11,759 nt of DNA from an uncultured Flammeovirgaceae bacterium (lineage in GTDB: Bacteria; Bacteroidota; Bacteroidia; Cytophagales; Cyclobacteriaceae): contig CAMPJM010000082.1 in the NCBI GenBank assembly GCA_946886805.1, positions 1 through 11,759 on the forward strand, written 5' to 3'. The stretch's first letter is position 1. Each line of letters begins with the position of its first letter. Below are positions 1-6,086 of the stretch, piece after piece. The notes under the pieces are model-generated. The model did no database searches and was not told the origin of the DNA. It worked only from the letters and a program-made list of their open reading frames with translations. The translations under genes were made by a program, and so were the position numbers.

Positions 1-55
1 CTTTAGATATACTTATTTTTTTATTTTTACAAAATCAACTTTTAATAATCGCAGT

Positions 56-1315
56 ATGAATCGTTCCGACATCTTAGCAGAAGTTATCACTATTGGAGAT
101 GAAATCTTGTTTGGACAAATATTGGACACCAACACCCAATGGATGAGCCAGGTTTTGGATTCAAAGGGAATAAAGGTGATTCGAAGGACAGCTATAGGAG
201 ATGATGAAACGGAAATATTAAAAATATTAGCTGAGGCCGAACAAAGAGCAGATATTATTTTGATTACCGGGGGATTAGGCCCTACCAGTGATGACCTTAC
301 CAAACCTGTAATGGCCAAATACTTCGATTCTGCTATTTCTATAAATGAGGTGGCTTTGCAGGAATTAACGCTAATGTTTGAGTCAAGGGGCTTTGAATTG
401 ACGGAAACAAACAAAAAACAGGCAGAACTACCTGAAAAATGCCAGATGATCAGTAATAAATTGGGAACGGCTCCCGGCATGTGGTTTGAAAAAGGCAAAA
501 AAATATTTGTAAGCATGCCCGGCGTACCTTTTGAAATGAAGGCCATGATGGACGAAACAGTTTTACCGCGCCTGTTGGAATATTACAAGCCTCCTGTGAT
601 TGTCCATAAGTTAATAAAAACCACAGGAATTGGAGAATCCTGGCTATCAGATAAAATAAAAGATTGGGAAAAAGAACTGCCTGCTCATATTAAACTTGCT
701 TATTTGCCGTCCTTATCGATGGTGCGGCTAAGGCTTACTGCAACCGGAATTGATGAGGTTGAATTGAGAGCAGCGATAGATAATGAGGTTACAAAAGTTT
801 TGCCATTGATCAGTGACTATGTTTATGGTTTTGATGATGACACGCTCGAATCGACCATTGGAAAACTACTGGTTGCTCAGCAAAAAACAATAGCAATAGC
901 AGAAAGTTGTACTGGTGGTTATATTTCGCATACGATTACAAAAACGCCGGGCAGTTCGGCATATTTCCAAGGTGCTGTAGTTCCTTATCACAACAGCTTT
1001 AAAGTAGATTTATTAGAGGTCTCTCAACAAACCATTGCTGAAACGGGCGCAGTAAGTGAAGCTACTGTAAAGGAAATGGCGGCTTCTGTGCGGGAAAAAT
1101 TCAATTCAACTATTGGAATCGCGGTAAGCGGAATTGCCGGACCGGGGGGCGGAACTCCAGAGAAGCCAGTCGGCACCGTTTGGATTGCTATCGCCGATGA
1201 GCATAAAACCATTACAAAAAAGCTGAATCTGGGAAGAACCAGGATTCTAAATATTCAATCAACAGCCATGGCAGTATTGAACCTGTTATGGCAAAGTTTA
1301 ATTCAAAAGCGTTGA
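56..1315 (+). CDS. cinA: CinA-family protein: MoCF domain plus NMN deamidase domain
   Basis: This 419-residue protein has the full two-domain architecture of the CinA family. Residues about 8-175 form a molybdopterin-binding-like (MoCF_biosynth) domain with GDEILFG at 14-20, TGGLGPTSDD at 71-80 and MPGVPFEM at 154-161; in characterised relatives this part carries ADP-ribose pyrophosphatase activity. Residues about 262-417 form the PncC-type nicotinamide mononucleotide deamidase domain with AESCTGG at 282-288 and SGIAGPGGGTPEKPVGT at 358-374. In such enzymes NMN is deamidated to NaMN in the pyridine nucleotide salvage cycle. The protein should be cytosolic, since no signal peptide or membrane segment is visible. 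The ATG at 56 places the first beta strand 8-9 residues in, as is usual for the family. The older name 'competence/damage-inducible' reflects history in Gram-positives and need not apply here. The next gene starts 51 bases later behind its own promoter-like site. Confidence 0.95.
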   Translation: MNRSDILAEVITIGDEILFGQILDTNTQWMSQVLDSKGIKVIRRTAIGDDETEILKILAEAEQRADIILITGGLGPTSDDLTKPVMAKYFDSAISINEVALQELTLMFESRGFELTETNKKQAELPEKCQMISNKLGTAPGMWFEKGKKIFVSMPGVPFEMKAMMDETVLPRLLEYYKPPVIVHKLIKTTGIGESWLSDKIKDWEKELPAHIKLAYLPSLSMVRLRLTATGIDEVELRAAIDNEVTKVLPLISDYVYGFDDDTLESTIGKLLVAQQKTIAIAESCTGGYISHTITKTPGSSAYFQGAVVPYHNSFKVDLLEVSQQTIAETGAVSEATVKEMAASVREKFNSTIGIAVSGIAGPGGGTPEKPVGTVWIAIADEHKTITKKLNLGRTRILNIQSTAMAVLNLLWQSLIQKR

Positions 1316-1341
1316 GTTAAACTTTGAAAACACTAAATTTG
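1312..1341 (+). promoter_or_regulatory. Bacteroidota-type promoter of the E2 gene
   Basis: TAAATTTG at 1334-1341 matches the Bacteroidota -7 consensus TAnnTTTG exactly. A TTG at 1312-1314 lies 19 bases upstream, near the expected -33 position, and overlaps the cinA stop codon. Transcription would begin near 1348, giving a leader of about 19 bases before the ATG at 1367. This suggests that the E2 gene can be transcribed independently of cinA. The call rests on a consensus match only. Confidence 0.5.
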
Positions 1342-1366
1342 TATTCAAACAACTTCACTGAAACTC

Positions 1367-2710
1367 ATGGAACAGGTAGAAATGATAATGCCCAAGATGG
1401 GAGAAAGCATAATGGAGGGGACCATTCTCTCCTGGTTAAAAAAGGAAGGGGATCGTATTGAGCAGGATGAATCAGTACTTGAAGTTGCTACTGACAAGGT
1501 GGATACTGAGGTACCCGCCACACATGCGGGCACATTAAAACAAATTTTGGCAAAAGAAGGGGAAGTTGTTGCAGTAGGAAAACCCATAGCCATTATTTCC
1601 ATTGAAGTTTCAGGAAATGGTAATGGACAATCATCTTCAAACGAAAAGGTTGAATCAGCTGAGTCAAAAGAAGCAAGCGAGGAAAAATCAGCGGCTTCAA
1701 GCTCGGCTGTAAACGAAGAACCTGATAAAAACATTGAAATATCAAAGCTGGAAAAATCTCAGTCTGGTCGGTTCTATTCTCCCTTGGTACTGAATATTGC
1801 TAAGCAGGAGAAAATAGCCATGCAGGAGCTGGAACTCATTCCTGGAAGTGGAAGTGAAAACCGGGTAACAAAGAAGGATATTTTAAACTATGTAAAAAAC
1901 AGAGGTTCCAATACCTCTTCAAGCCAAAGCTATACGCCGTCTTCGAGCACCTCGGAACCTTCAAGCGTTTCGGTATCAATGAGCGCCGGCGATGAGATCA
2001 TAGAAATGGACAGAATGCGGAAAATGATTGCACAGAGAATGGTGGAATCCAAGCGCATCTCTCCGCATGTTACCTCGTTTGTTGAAGCCGATGTAACTAA
2101 TATTGTGTCCTGGAGAAATAGGGTCAAGCATGCTTTTAAAGAAAAAGAAGGCGATAGCCTCACCTTTACACCTATCTTTATTGAAGCGGTAGCGAAAGCA
2201 TTAAAGGACTATCCCATGATGAACATAAGTGTGGATGGAGATAAAATTATTAAAAGGAAAAGCATCAATATAGGAATGGCTGTGGCCTTGCCATCCGGGA
2301 ATTTGATTGTTCCTGTTATAAAAAATGCAGACCAGCTAAACGTAGTAGGCCTTACAAAAAAGGTAAACGAACTAGCGAGGAAAGGCCGCGACAATAAACT
2401 CACTGCCGACGAACTATCTGGTGGTACTTTTACGGTTTCTAATGTAGGTTCCTTTGGAAATGTAATGGGCACGCCAATTATTATGCAGCCACAGGTAGGG
2501 ATCATTGCTTTTGGTGCTGTTGTTAAAAAACCGGCAGTAGTAGAAACGCCAAGCGGAGACGCTATTGCAATCCGGCACAAAATGTTCTTATCGCATTCCT
2601 ATGACCACAGGGTTATTGATGGTTCATTAGGAGGAATGTTTGTTAGAAGGGTGGCAGATTATATGGAAAGGTTTGATCATAAACAGGAGGTTTTAGACGG
2701 GAGACTTTAG
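1367..2710 (+). CDS. 2-oxoacid dehydrogenase E2 (dihydrolipoamide acyltransferase)
   Basis: This 447-residue protein is the core acyltransferase (E2) of a 2-oxoacid dehydrogenase complex. It moves an acyl group from E1 via lipoyl-lysine to coenzyme A. One lipoyl domain spans residues 2-80, with the modified lysine expected at K44 in EVATDKVDTEV. A Ser/Glu/Lys-rich flexible linker follows (83-130), then the peripheral subunit (E3/E1)-binding domain (136-178), a Ser/Thr/Pro linker (180-208) and the catalytic domain (210-440). The catalytic motif DHRVIDG holds H414 and D418. The single lipoyl domain and the catalytic-domain sequence look closest to branched-chain 2-oxoacid dehydrogenase E2 proteins, but substrate cannot be fixed from sequence alone: pyruvate or 2-oxoglutarate remain possible. 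No E1 or E3 gene is adjacent, so the partners must be elsewhere. The final codons (Arg-Leu-stop) lie in a CTTTAG repeat that continues past the gene. Confidence 0.93.
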   Translation: MEQVEMIMPKMGESIMEGTILSWLKKEGDRIEQDESVLEVATDKVDTEVPATHAGTLKQILAKEGEVVAVGKPIAIISIEVSGNGNGQSSSNEKVESAESKEASEEKSAASSSAVNEEPDKNIEISKLEKSQSGRFYSPLVLNIAKQEKIAMQELELIPGSGSENRVTKKDILNYVKNRGSNTSSSQSYTPSSSTSEPSSVSVSMSAGDEIIEMDRMRKMIAQRMVESKRISPHVTSFVEADVTNIVSWRNRVKHAFKEKEGDSLTFTPIFIEAVAKALKDYPMMNISVDGDKIIKRKSINIGMAVALPSGNLIVPVIKNADQLNVVGLTKKVNELARKGRDNKLTADELSGGTFTVSNVGSFGNVMGTPIIMQPQVGIIAFGAVVKKPAVVETPSGDAIAIRHKMFLSHSYDHRVIDGSLGGMFVRRVADYMERFDHKQEVLDGRL

Positions 2711-2746
2711 ACTTTAGATATTAGATAGTAAATTTTAGATATTAGA
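2702..2746 (+). repeat. TTTAGATATTAGA short-repeat cluster at the E2 3' end
   Basis: AGACTTTAG is directly repeated across the E2 stop codon, and TTTAGATATTAGA occurs at 2714-2726 and again at 2733-2745. A diverged copy in the opposite direction lies at 2935-2955, and a ten-base piece (CTTTAGATAT) lies at window positions 1-10. The unit looks like a dispersed intergenic repeat. No function is visible. Confidence 0.6.
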
Positions 2747-2751
2747 CGAAA

Positions 2752-2787
2752 TCGCTGTCGGGGGAAAGGGGACAGCGACCCGGTGGC
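2752..2787 (+). repeat. Hairpin repeat, copy 1 (TCGCTGTC / GACAGCGA)
   Basis: TCGCTGTC at 2752-2759 and GACAGCGA at 2771-2778 form a perfect 8-bp stem around an 11-base G-rich loop. The downstream flank CCCGGTGGC resembles the flank of the copy at 2877. As the first strong stem after the E2 gene it might block a 3' exonuclease or weakly terminate transcription, but no T-run follows it. Confidence 0.55.
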
Positions 2788-2817
2788 GGATGACAAATAA
2801 GACAGCAAAAAATCCTA

Positions 2818-2847
2818 TTGTCATCCTGACGACAGGAAGGATCTTGG
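2818..2847 (+). repeat. TGTCATCCTGA...AGGATCTTGG dispersed repeat unit
   Basis: The unit begins TTGTCATCCTGACGACAGG and ends AAGGATCTTGG, with an internal 5-bp hairpin (TCCTG, loop ACGA, CAGGA). From general familiarity with Bacteroidota genomes, strings of the form GTCATCCTGA...GGATCT recur as intergenic repeats; I cannot check that here. A possible relative (TGTCATTCAGGAGGAAACTTG) is found near 10399-10419. Confidence 0.45.
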
Positions 2848-2876
2848 TTCGTTCTGAACTAAACGGAGTTGGCTTT

Positions 2877-2907
2877 GGTCGCTGTCGGGGGACAGCGACC
2901 GGCGGCA
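2877..2907 (+). repeat. Hairpin repeat, copy 2 (perfect 10-bp stem, GGGG loop)
   Basis: GGTCGCTGTC at 2877-2886 and GACAGCGACC at 2891-2900 are perfect reverse complements separated by GGGG. The flank GGCGGC follows. It is the tighter version of the hairpin at 2752-2778, lacking about six bases in the loop. The two copies lie in the same orientation 125 bases apart. Confidence 0.6.
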
Positions 2908-2934
2908 GAAGCCGTCCGACCGTTTCTGCTAGTG

Positions 2935-2955
2935 TCTTCTATCTAATGTCTACCT
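2935..2955 (-). repeat. Inverted diverged copy of the TTTAGATATTAGA repeat
   Basis: Read on the - strand this segment contains AGACATTAGATAGAAGAC, which matches the AGATATTAGATAG of 2717-2729 at most positions. Together with that cluster it brackets the two GC-rich hairpins and the TCATCCTGA unit, giving the stretch from 2702 to 2955 the look of a composite repeat with inverted ends. Confidence 0.4.
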
Positions 2956-2962
2956 ATATCAA

Positions 2963-3042
2963 AGCGATGACATCCCTTACTTTGCTTTATTGTACGTAAT
3001 AGAATCTACTGTTCCAACCCGACAAATAGGGATGTCATCGCT
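2963..3042. repeat. 15-bp perfect inverted repeat around 50 bases
   Basis: AGCGATGACATCCCT at 2963-2977 is the exact reverse complement of AGGGATGTCATCGCT at 3028-3042, with 50 bases between. The enclosed segment is AT-rich and has no convincing coding capacity. It could be a small palindromic non-autonomous element or a long-stem RNA hairpin. No target-site duplication is obvious. Confidence 0.6.
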
Positions 3043-3062
3043 CTTCAATCGCAGATCTATCA

Positions 3063-3098
3063 AATCCCTAACACCTAATAACCTAATCCCCAATACTC
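3063..3098 (-). repeat. GATTAGG/GATTGGGG-type degenerate repeat, inverted
   Basis: On the - strand this reads as a string of TTGGGGATTAGG and TTAGGTGTTAGGGATT units. It is the same low-complexity family as the block directly after the histidine kinase gene (10256-10350), but in the opposite direction. It lies about 90 bases upstream of the phosphatase gene. Confidence 0.5.
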
Positions 3099-3189
3099 TT
3101 GCCTATGTAAGTTTCCTATCTGAAAATGAATTATTCAAAGAACTAGTATTCTTATCTTGTTGCCCGAAGCAATAACATATTTTCTTTTT

Positions 3190-4995
3190 ATGACTTTTCG
3201 GCTTTTGTGCAACTGTTTAATTTTCGTTTTTGTAGCAGTTTTTTTTACTAATGCTTTTGGACAGCAATTAGATATCGAATCCTTAAAAAAATTACAAGAA
3301 AAAGCCCTCCAAGAAAAAGATCATGGAAAGTCAGCCTATTATGCCTATGAATTGTCAAAACTATATTTAGATCAGAATAATATAGAACAGGCTATAGATT
3401 ATCTCGAACAAACCACGAGTTATGGCAAGAAGGTCGATGATTATACGCTTGAATTTCTTGGACATCAGACGCTGGGTTTAGTATATTCAAATCTGAAAAA
3501 TTTCAACAAAGCTGTAGATTCCTACGAGGATGCCGTCGAAGCGGCGAAAGATCTAAAAAACAAAGCTTACACAACAGAAGCACTTATCCTCACGGGAGAA
3601 AGTTATGGCAACTTACAAAAATGGAAAAAAGCTATAGCCCCTGTTGAAGAAGCTTTGTCTATTGCCCTACGACAAAATGAATTACAGGCCCAACAAAAAT
3701 GCTATGTATTGCTGGCTCACTATTATGAGCAAGTCGGCGATAAAGACAAAATAAGGGAATATCAAAATTTATACAAGAACCTGGCAGAGAGTAAGCAATC
3801 TGAAATTCAGAAGGAACTTCAGTTAAAAGCTCTTGAAGCAAAAATTGAAAATGTTGGGGCAGAGAACAATACAGCCTATGCTAAGCTGAAACAAAGCTCA
3901 AAAAAATTGAGGTTAGCAGAAGATTCTTTATTGAATACCCGCTATTCTTTAGAAGCCACTGCAACTTCTTTAAAAGAAGCTGAAGAGGTGAATGAAAAAA
4001 AAGAAATGGAAATCGCACTCCTTAGTAAAAATAAGCAATTGGCAGAATTGAAAATAAAGGAACAAGAAGCAAGGCTTACCTATGAGACATGGATCAGGAA
4101 TTCGGTAATTGGTGGGTTATTTATAGCAGCTGCTTTTATTGGAGTTGTAGTCAGGAATAACCGTCAAGCCTTAGAGGCAAGTAAAAAAATAGAAAAGCAG
4201 AACCAAAGTATAAAGAGCAGTATTAACTATGCCAAAAGAATCCAGGAAGCAATGCTTCCAAAGGATGAACAACTGAAGGAGTTGATACCAGAATCATTTG
4301 TACTGTTTAAACCACGGGACTCCGTGAGTGGGGATTTTTATTGGTTAACAGAAATAAAAAATTGGTACAACCCGGATGTGGTTTTTGCCGCAGCTGATTG
4401 CACTGGCCATGGTGTACCCGGTGCTTTTATGTCTATGGTAGGCATTAATGCGCTCAATAATATTATTGAAAGAGGAATTGCAGAGTCAGACCAGATTTTA
4501 GAAGCTTTAGATACAGAAATCAGAAATACACTGCAACAAGAGGCCTCAGGAAACAACGATGGAATGGACATTTCCTTGGGAATATTTAGAAAAGAAAAGA
4601 ACGTATTGGAATTTTCCGGTGCTAAAAACCCGTTGGTTTATATTCAGAACAATGAATTGTTTCAGGTAAAGGGGGATGTGAGGTCCATTGGAGGAAGAAA
4701 AAGCAAAAATAAAACAACGTTTAAAAAGCATAATATTTTAATTGAGGAACCTACTGTCTTTTATCTGTTTTCTGATGGCTACAGAGATCAATTCGGTGAT
4801 AAGGACAAAGGAAAATTTCTATCCAAAAGGTTTAACCAATTGCTTTTAGAGATTCACCAACTTCCCATGAATGAACAGAAAGACATTCTTGAAACAACCC
4901 TAAACGAATGGAGAGGTGAAACCCATCAAATAGACGATGTCCTTGTGATGGGCATTAAACTGGGAGCCTTCTTTTTAGTGTTATTAAACCTATAA
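3190..4995 (+). CDS. TPR-coiled coil-TM-SpoIIE family protein phosphatase
   Basis: Starting at ATG 3190 this is a 601-residue PP2C-like (SpoIIE) serine/threonine phosphatase of a type common in Bacteroidota. A signal peptide spans 1-24 (hydrophobic 5-22, likely cut before Gln25). TPR-like helical pairs cover about 46-200, a long coiled coil 205-300, and one membrane helix 303-322, so the TPR part should be periplasmic and the phosphatase (about 345-592) cytoplasmic. Metal-binding motifs look intact: GDF at 381-383, ADCTGHG at 402-408, DGMD at 457-460, SDG at 528-530 and DD at 582-583. Such enzymes usually dephosphorylate anti-sigma antagonist or STAS proteins, but no such partner is adjacent, so the substrate is unknown. 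A TTG at 3157 would add 11 residues ahead of the signal peptide and is less likely. The hydrophobic C-terminal tail ends inside a 129-bp repeat that supplies the TAA stop. Confidence 0.9.
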   Translation: MTFRLLCNCLIFVFVAVFFTNAFGQQLDIESLKKLQEKALQEKDHGKSAYYAYELSKLYLDQNNIEQAIDYLEQTTSYGKKVDDYTLEFLGHQTLGLVYSNLKNFNKAVDSYEDAVEAAKDLKNKAYTTEALILTGESYGNLQKWKKAIAPVEEALSIALRQNELQAQQKCYVLLAHYYEQVGDKDKIREYQNLYKNLAESKQSEIQKELQLKALEAKIENVGAENNTAYAKLKQSSKKLRLAEDSLLNTRYSLEATATSLKEAEEVNEKKEMEIALLSKNKQLAELKIKEQEARLTYETWIRNSVIGGLFIAAAFIGVVVRNNRQALEASKKIEKQNQSIKSSINYAKRIQEAMLPKDEQLKELIPESFVLFKPRDSVSGDFYWLTEIKNWYNPDVVFAAADCTGHGVPGAFMSMVGINALNNIIERGIAESDQILEALDTEIRNTLQQEASGNNDGMDISLGIFRKEKNVLEFSGAKNPLVYIQNNELFQVKGDVRSIGGRKSKNKTTFKKHNILIEEPTVFYLFSDGYRDQFGDKDKGKFLSKRFNQLLLEIHQLPMNEQKDILETTLNEWRGETHQIDDVLVMGIKLGAFFLVLLNL

Positions 4996-5107
4996 GGTTT
5001 TTGCATCTTATTATATAGACCTACAAGGCTCATTCATCTTACTCTTATTGTATGTTATGCTGTAAAACGTTATAGGTCTTGCTGCCTTTGAAGTTATTTT
5101 AGCGGAT
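4979..5107 (+). repeat. 129-bp repeat with inverted arms, copy 1
   Basis: This copy aligns with 5188-5315 over its whole length. Its left arm AAACCTATAAGGTTTT (4986-5001) and right arm AAAACGTTATAGGTCT (5064-5079) pair with two mismatches. The repeat begins inside the phosphatase gene: the codons TTA-TTA-AAC-CTA-TAA at the end of that gene belong to it. The arms could form a long stem in RNA. Confidence 0.75.
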
Positions 5108-5187
5108 TTTAGCCTTACAGATGGTTGGTATGCCACACAACCATGAAAAAAGTGTGGATGTCACTATTTTCAGACTATGAGAAGCAA
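5108..5187. other. Spacer between the two 129-bp repeats, with two small stems
   Basis: No coding capacity is seen. ATGGTTG at 5121-5127 can pair with CAACCAT at 5138-5144, and CCACAC at 5133-5138 can pair with GTGTGG at 5152-5157. The two stems share base 5138. This might be chance in so short a stretch. Confidence 0.3.
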
Positions 5188-5315
5188 TGTTATTAGACCT
5201 ATAAGGTTTTTGCACTTTATTTATATGTACGTACAATACTCATTTATCTTATTGTTATTTTGCATGCTTGGTAAAACCTTATAGGTCTTGCAGCTTTTAA
5301 GTTTATTTAACGGAT
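5188..5315 (+). repeat. 129-bp repeat with inverted arms, copy 2
   Basis: This copy begins 209 bases after copy 1, in the same orientation. Its arms are perfect 16-bp reverse complements: AGACCTATAAGGTTTT at 5195-5210 and AAAACCTTATAGGTCT at 5273-5288. Both copies share TGTTATTA at the left and TAGGTCTTGC plus a final CGGAT at the right. At its right edge CGGATA-GA-TATCCG (5311-5324) forms a further small palindrome. The copies are diverged in the middle while the arms are conserved, as expected if paired structure is what is retained. Confidence 0.75.
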
Positions 5316-5397
5316 AGATATCCGTGGCTTTTCAAACTAAAGTAATAAAAGTCAGTTCATATGGGTAATCGGTCATTAAAAAAAAACCAAAAACATC

Positions 5398-5793
5398 ATG
5401 ATTAAATTAGAAGACGCTAAAAGAGTAATAAGAGCAGCAGAAAAGAAAGCCAGTGAAATAGGTCAGCCAATGAATATTGCGGTGGCCGATGCCGGAGGAA
5501 ACTTAGTTGCTCATGTAAGAATGGACGGTGCCTGGATTGGCAGTGTTGATATCTCTATAAAAAAGGCATATACCTCCCGCGCTTTTGATATTACCACTAA
5601 GGACTTGGGTGAAAATTCTCAACCCGGGCAACAATTTTATGGGATCCATGCTTCAAACGATGGAAAAATAATGATTTTTGCCGGAGGTATTCCGTTGAAA
5701 AAAGATGGAAAGGTAGTCGGCGCTATCGGCGTAAGCGGAGGATCAGGAGAACAGGATCATAGCGTTGCGGAAGCAGGCGCCGCTGCCTATTAG
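5398..5793 (+). CDS. GlcG/HbpS family protein (heme-binding family, former DUF336)
   Basis: This 131-residue protein matches the GlcG/HbpS family in length and in its glycine-rich motifs. VADAGGNLVAHVRMDGA lies at 29-45, FAGGIPL at 94-100, and VGAIGVSGGSGEQD at 107-120 near the C-terminus. Family members include GlcG, encoded with the E. coli glycolate genes, and Streptomyces HbpS, a heme-binding protein that modulates the sensor kinase SenS. No signal peptide is present, so unlike secreted HbpS this form should be cytosolic. The ATG at 5398 follows an A-rich leader (5377-5394), which suits Bacteroidota translation starts, and an upstream in-frame start is not needed. It appears to be a single-gene unit: a repeat lies upstream and a terminator 60 bases downstream. 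Its position ahead of the receptor/kinase operon is suggestive of a shared heme or iron theme but proves nothing. The biochemical role is not known. Confidence 0.85.
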   Translation: MIKLEDAKRVIRAAEKKASEIGQPMNIAVADAGGNLVAHVRMDGAWIGSVDISIKKAYTSRAFDITTKDLGENSQPGQQFYGIHASNDGKIMIFAGGIPLKKDGKVVGAIGVSGGSGEQDHSVAEAGAAAY

Positions 5794-5853
5794 CAAAAAA
5801 GACAGCACCTCTTTATCAAACATTTTGCGACGAAAGAAGGGATCAAAAAAGCA

Positions 5854-5891
5854 AAAAAATGGAAGTGGAATTGCCTCTGCTTTCATTTTTT
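5854..5891 (+). terminator. Rho-independent terminator after the GlcG/HbpS-like gene
   Basis: AAAAAATGGAAG at 5854-5865 pairs with CTTTCATTTTTT at 5880-5891 over 12 positions with one G-T wobble. The stem can be extended inward by four more pairs, two of them wobbles, leaving a six-base loop at 5870-5875. The T-run forms the end of the stem, as in A/T-flanked bidirectional terminators. It separates the gene at 5398 from the receptor operon. Confidence 0.65.
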
Positions 5892-5980
5892 AAAATAAAA
5901 CCATGAAAATATATAACTAAACTTTCGATTTTAGCCAACGAACCAAAGTAAACGTAAGAAAACCTGTAAACTATGAATAT

Positions 5981-6008
5981 TTTGCTATTTTAGTATTTAG
6001 TAACTTTG
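5981..6008 (+). promoter_or_regulatory. Bacteroidota-type promoter of the receptor/YfiR/kinase operon
   Basis: TAACTTTG at 6001-6008 matches the -7 consensus TAnnTTTG exactly, and TTTG at 5981-5984 lies 16 bases upstream as a candidate -33 box, slightly closer than the ideal spacing. Transcription would start near 6015, leaving a leader of about 70 bases before the receptor ATG at 6087. That leader could hold regulatory structure, but I see no strong hairpin in it. Confidence 0.5.
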
Positions 6009-6086
6009 GATTTACTTTATGTGAAACTTTCTAAAAATGAGTTTTATATGAAGTTTCCACCCAGCTAACGATAACTAAAGAATAAA

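Noticed and set aside
1345..1734. A 129-codon - strand open frame over the lipoyl domain.
   Set aside because: It is antisense to a well-supported E2 gene and its Ser/Phe/Thr-rich product has no family features.
2790..3175. Two short + strand open frames (69 and 61 codons) in the gap after the E2 gene.
   Set aside because: They run through hairpins and dispersed repeats, have no protein-like composition or recognisable motif, and overlap each other.
3157..3189. TTG start for the phosphatase, 11 codons upstream.
   Set aside because: The ATG at 3190 places a normal signal peptide at the very N-terminus; the extension adds no conserved sequence.
4979..5315. The paired 129-bp repeats as a CRISPR or integron attC pair.
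   Set aside because: Repeats are too long and too few for CRISPR, and I see no attC core sites or integrase.
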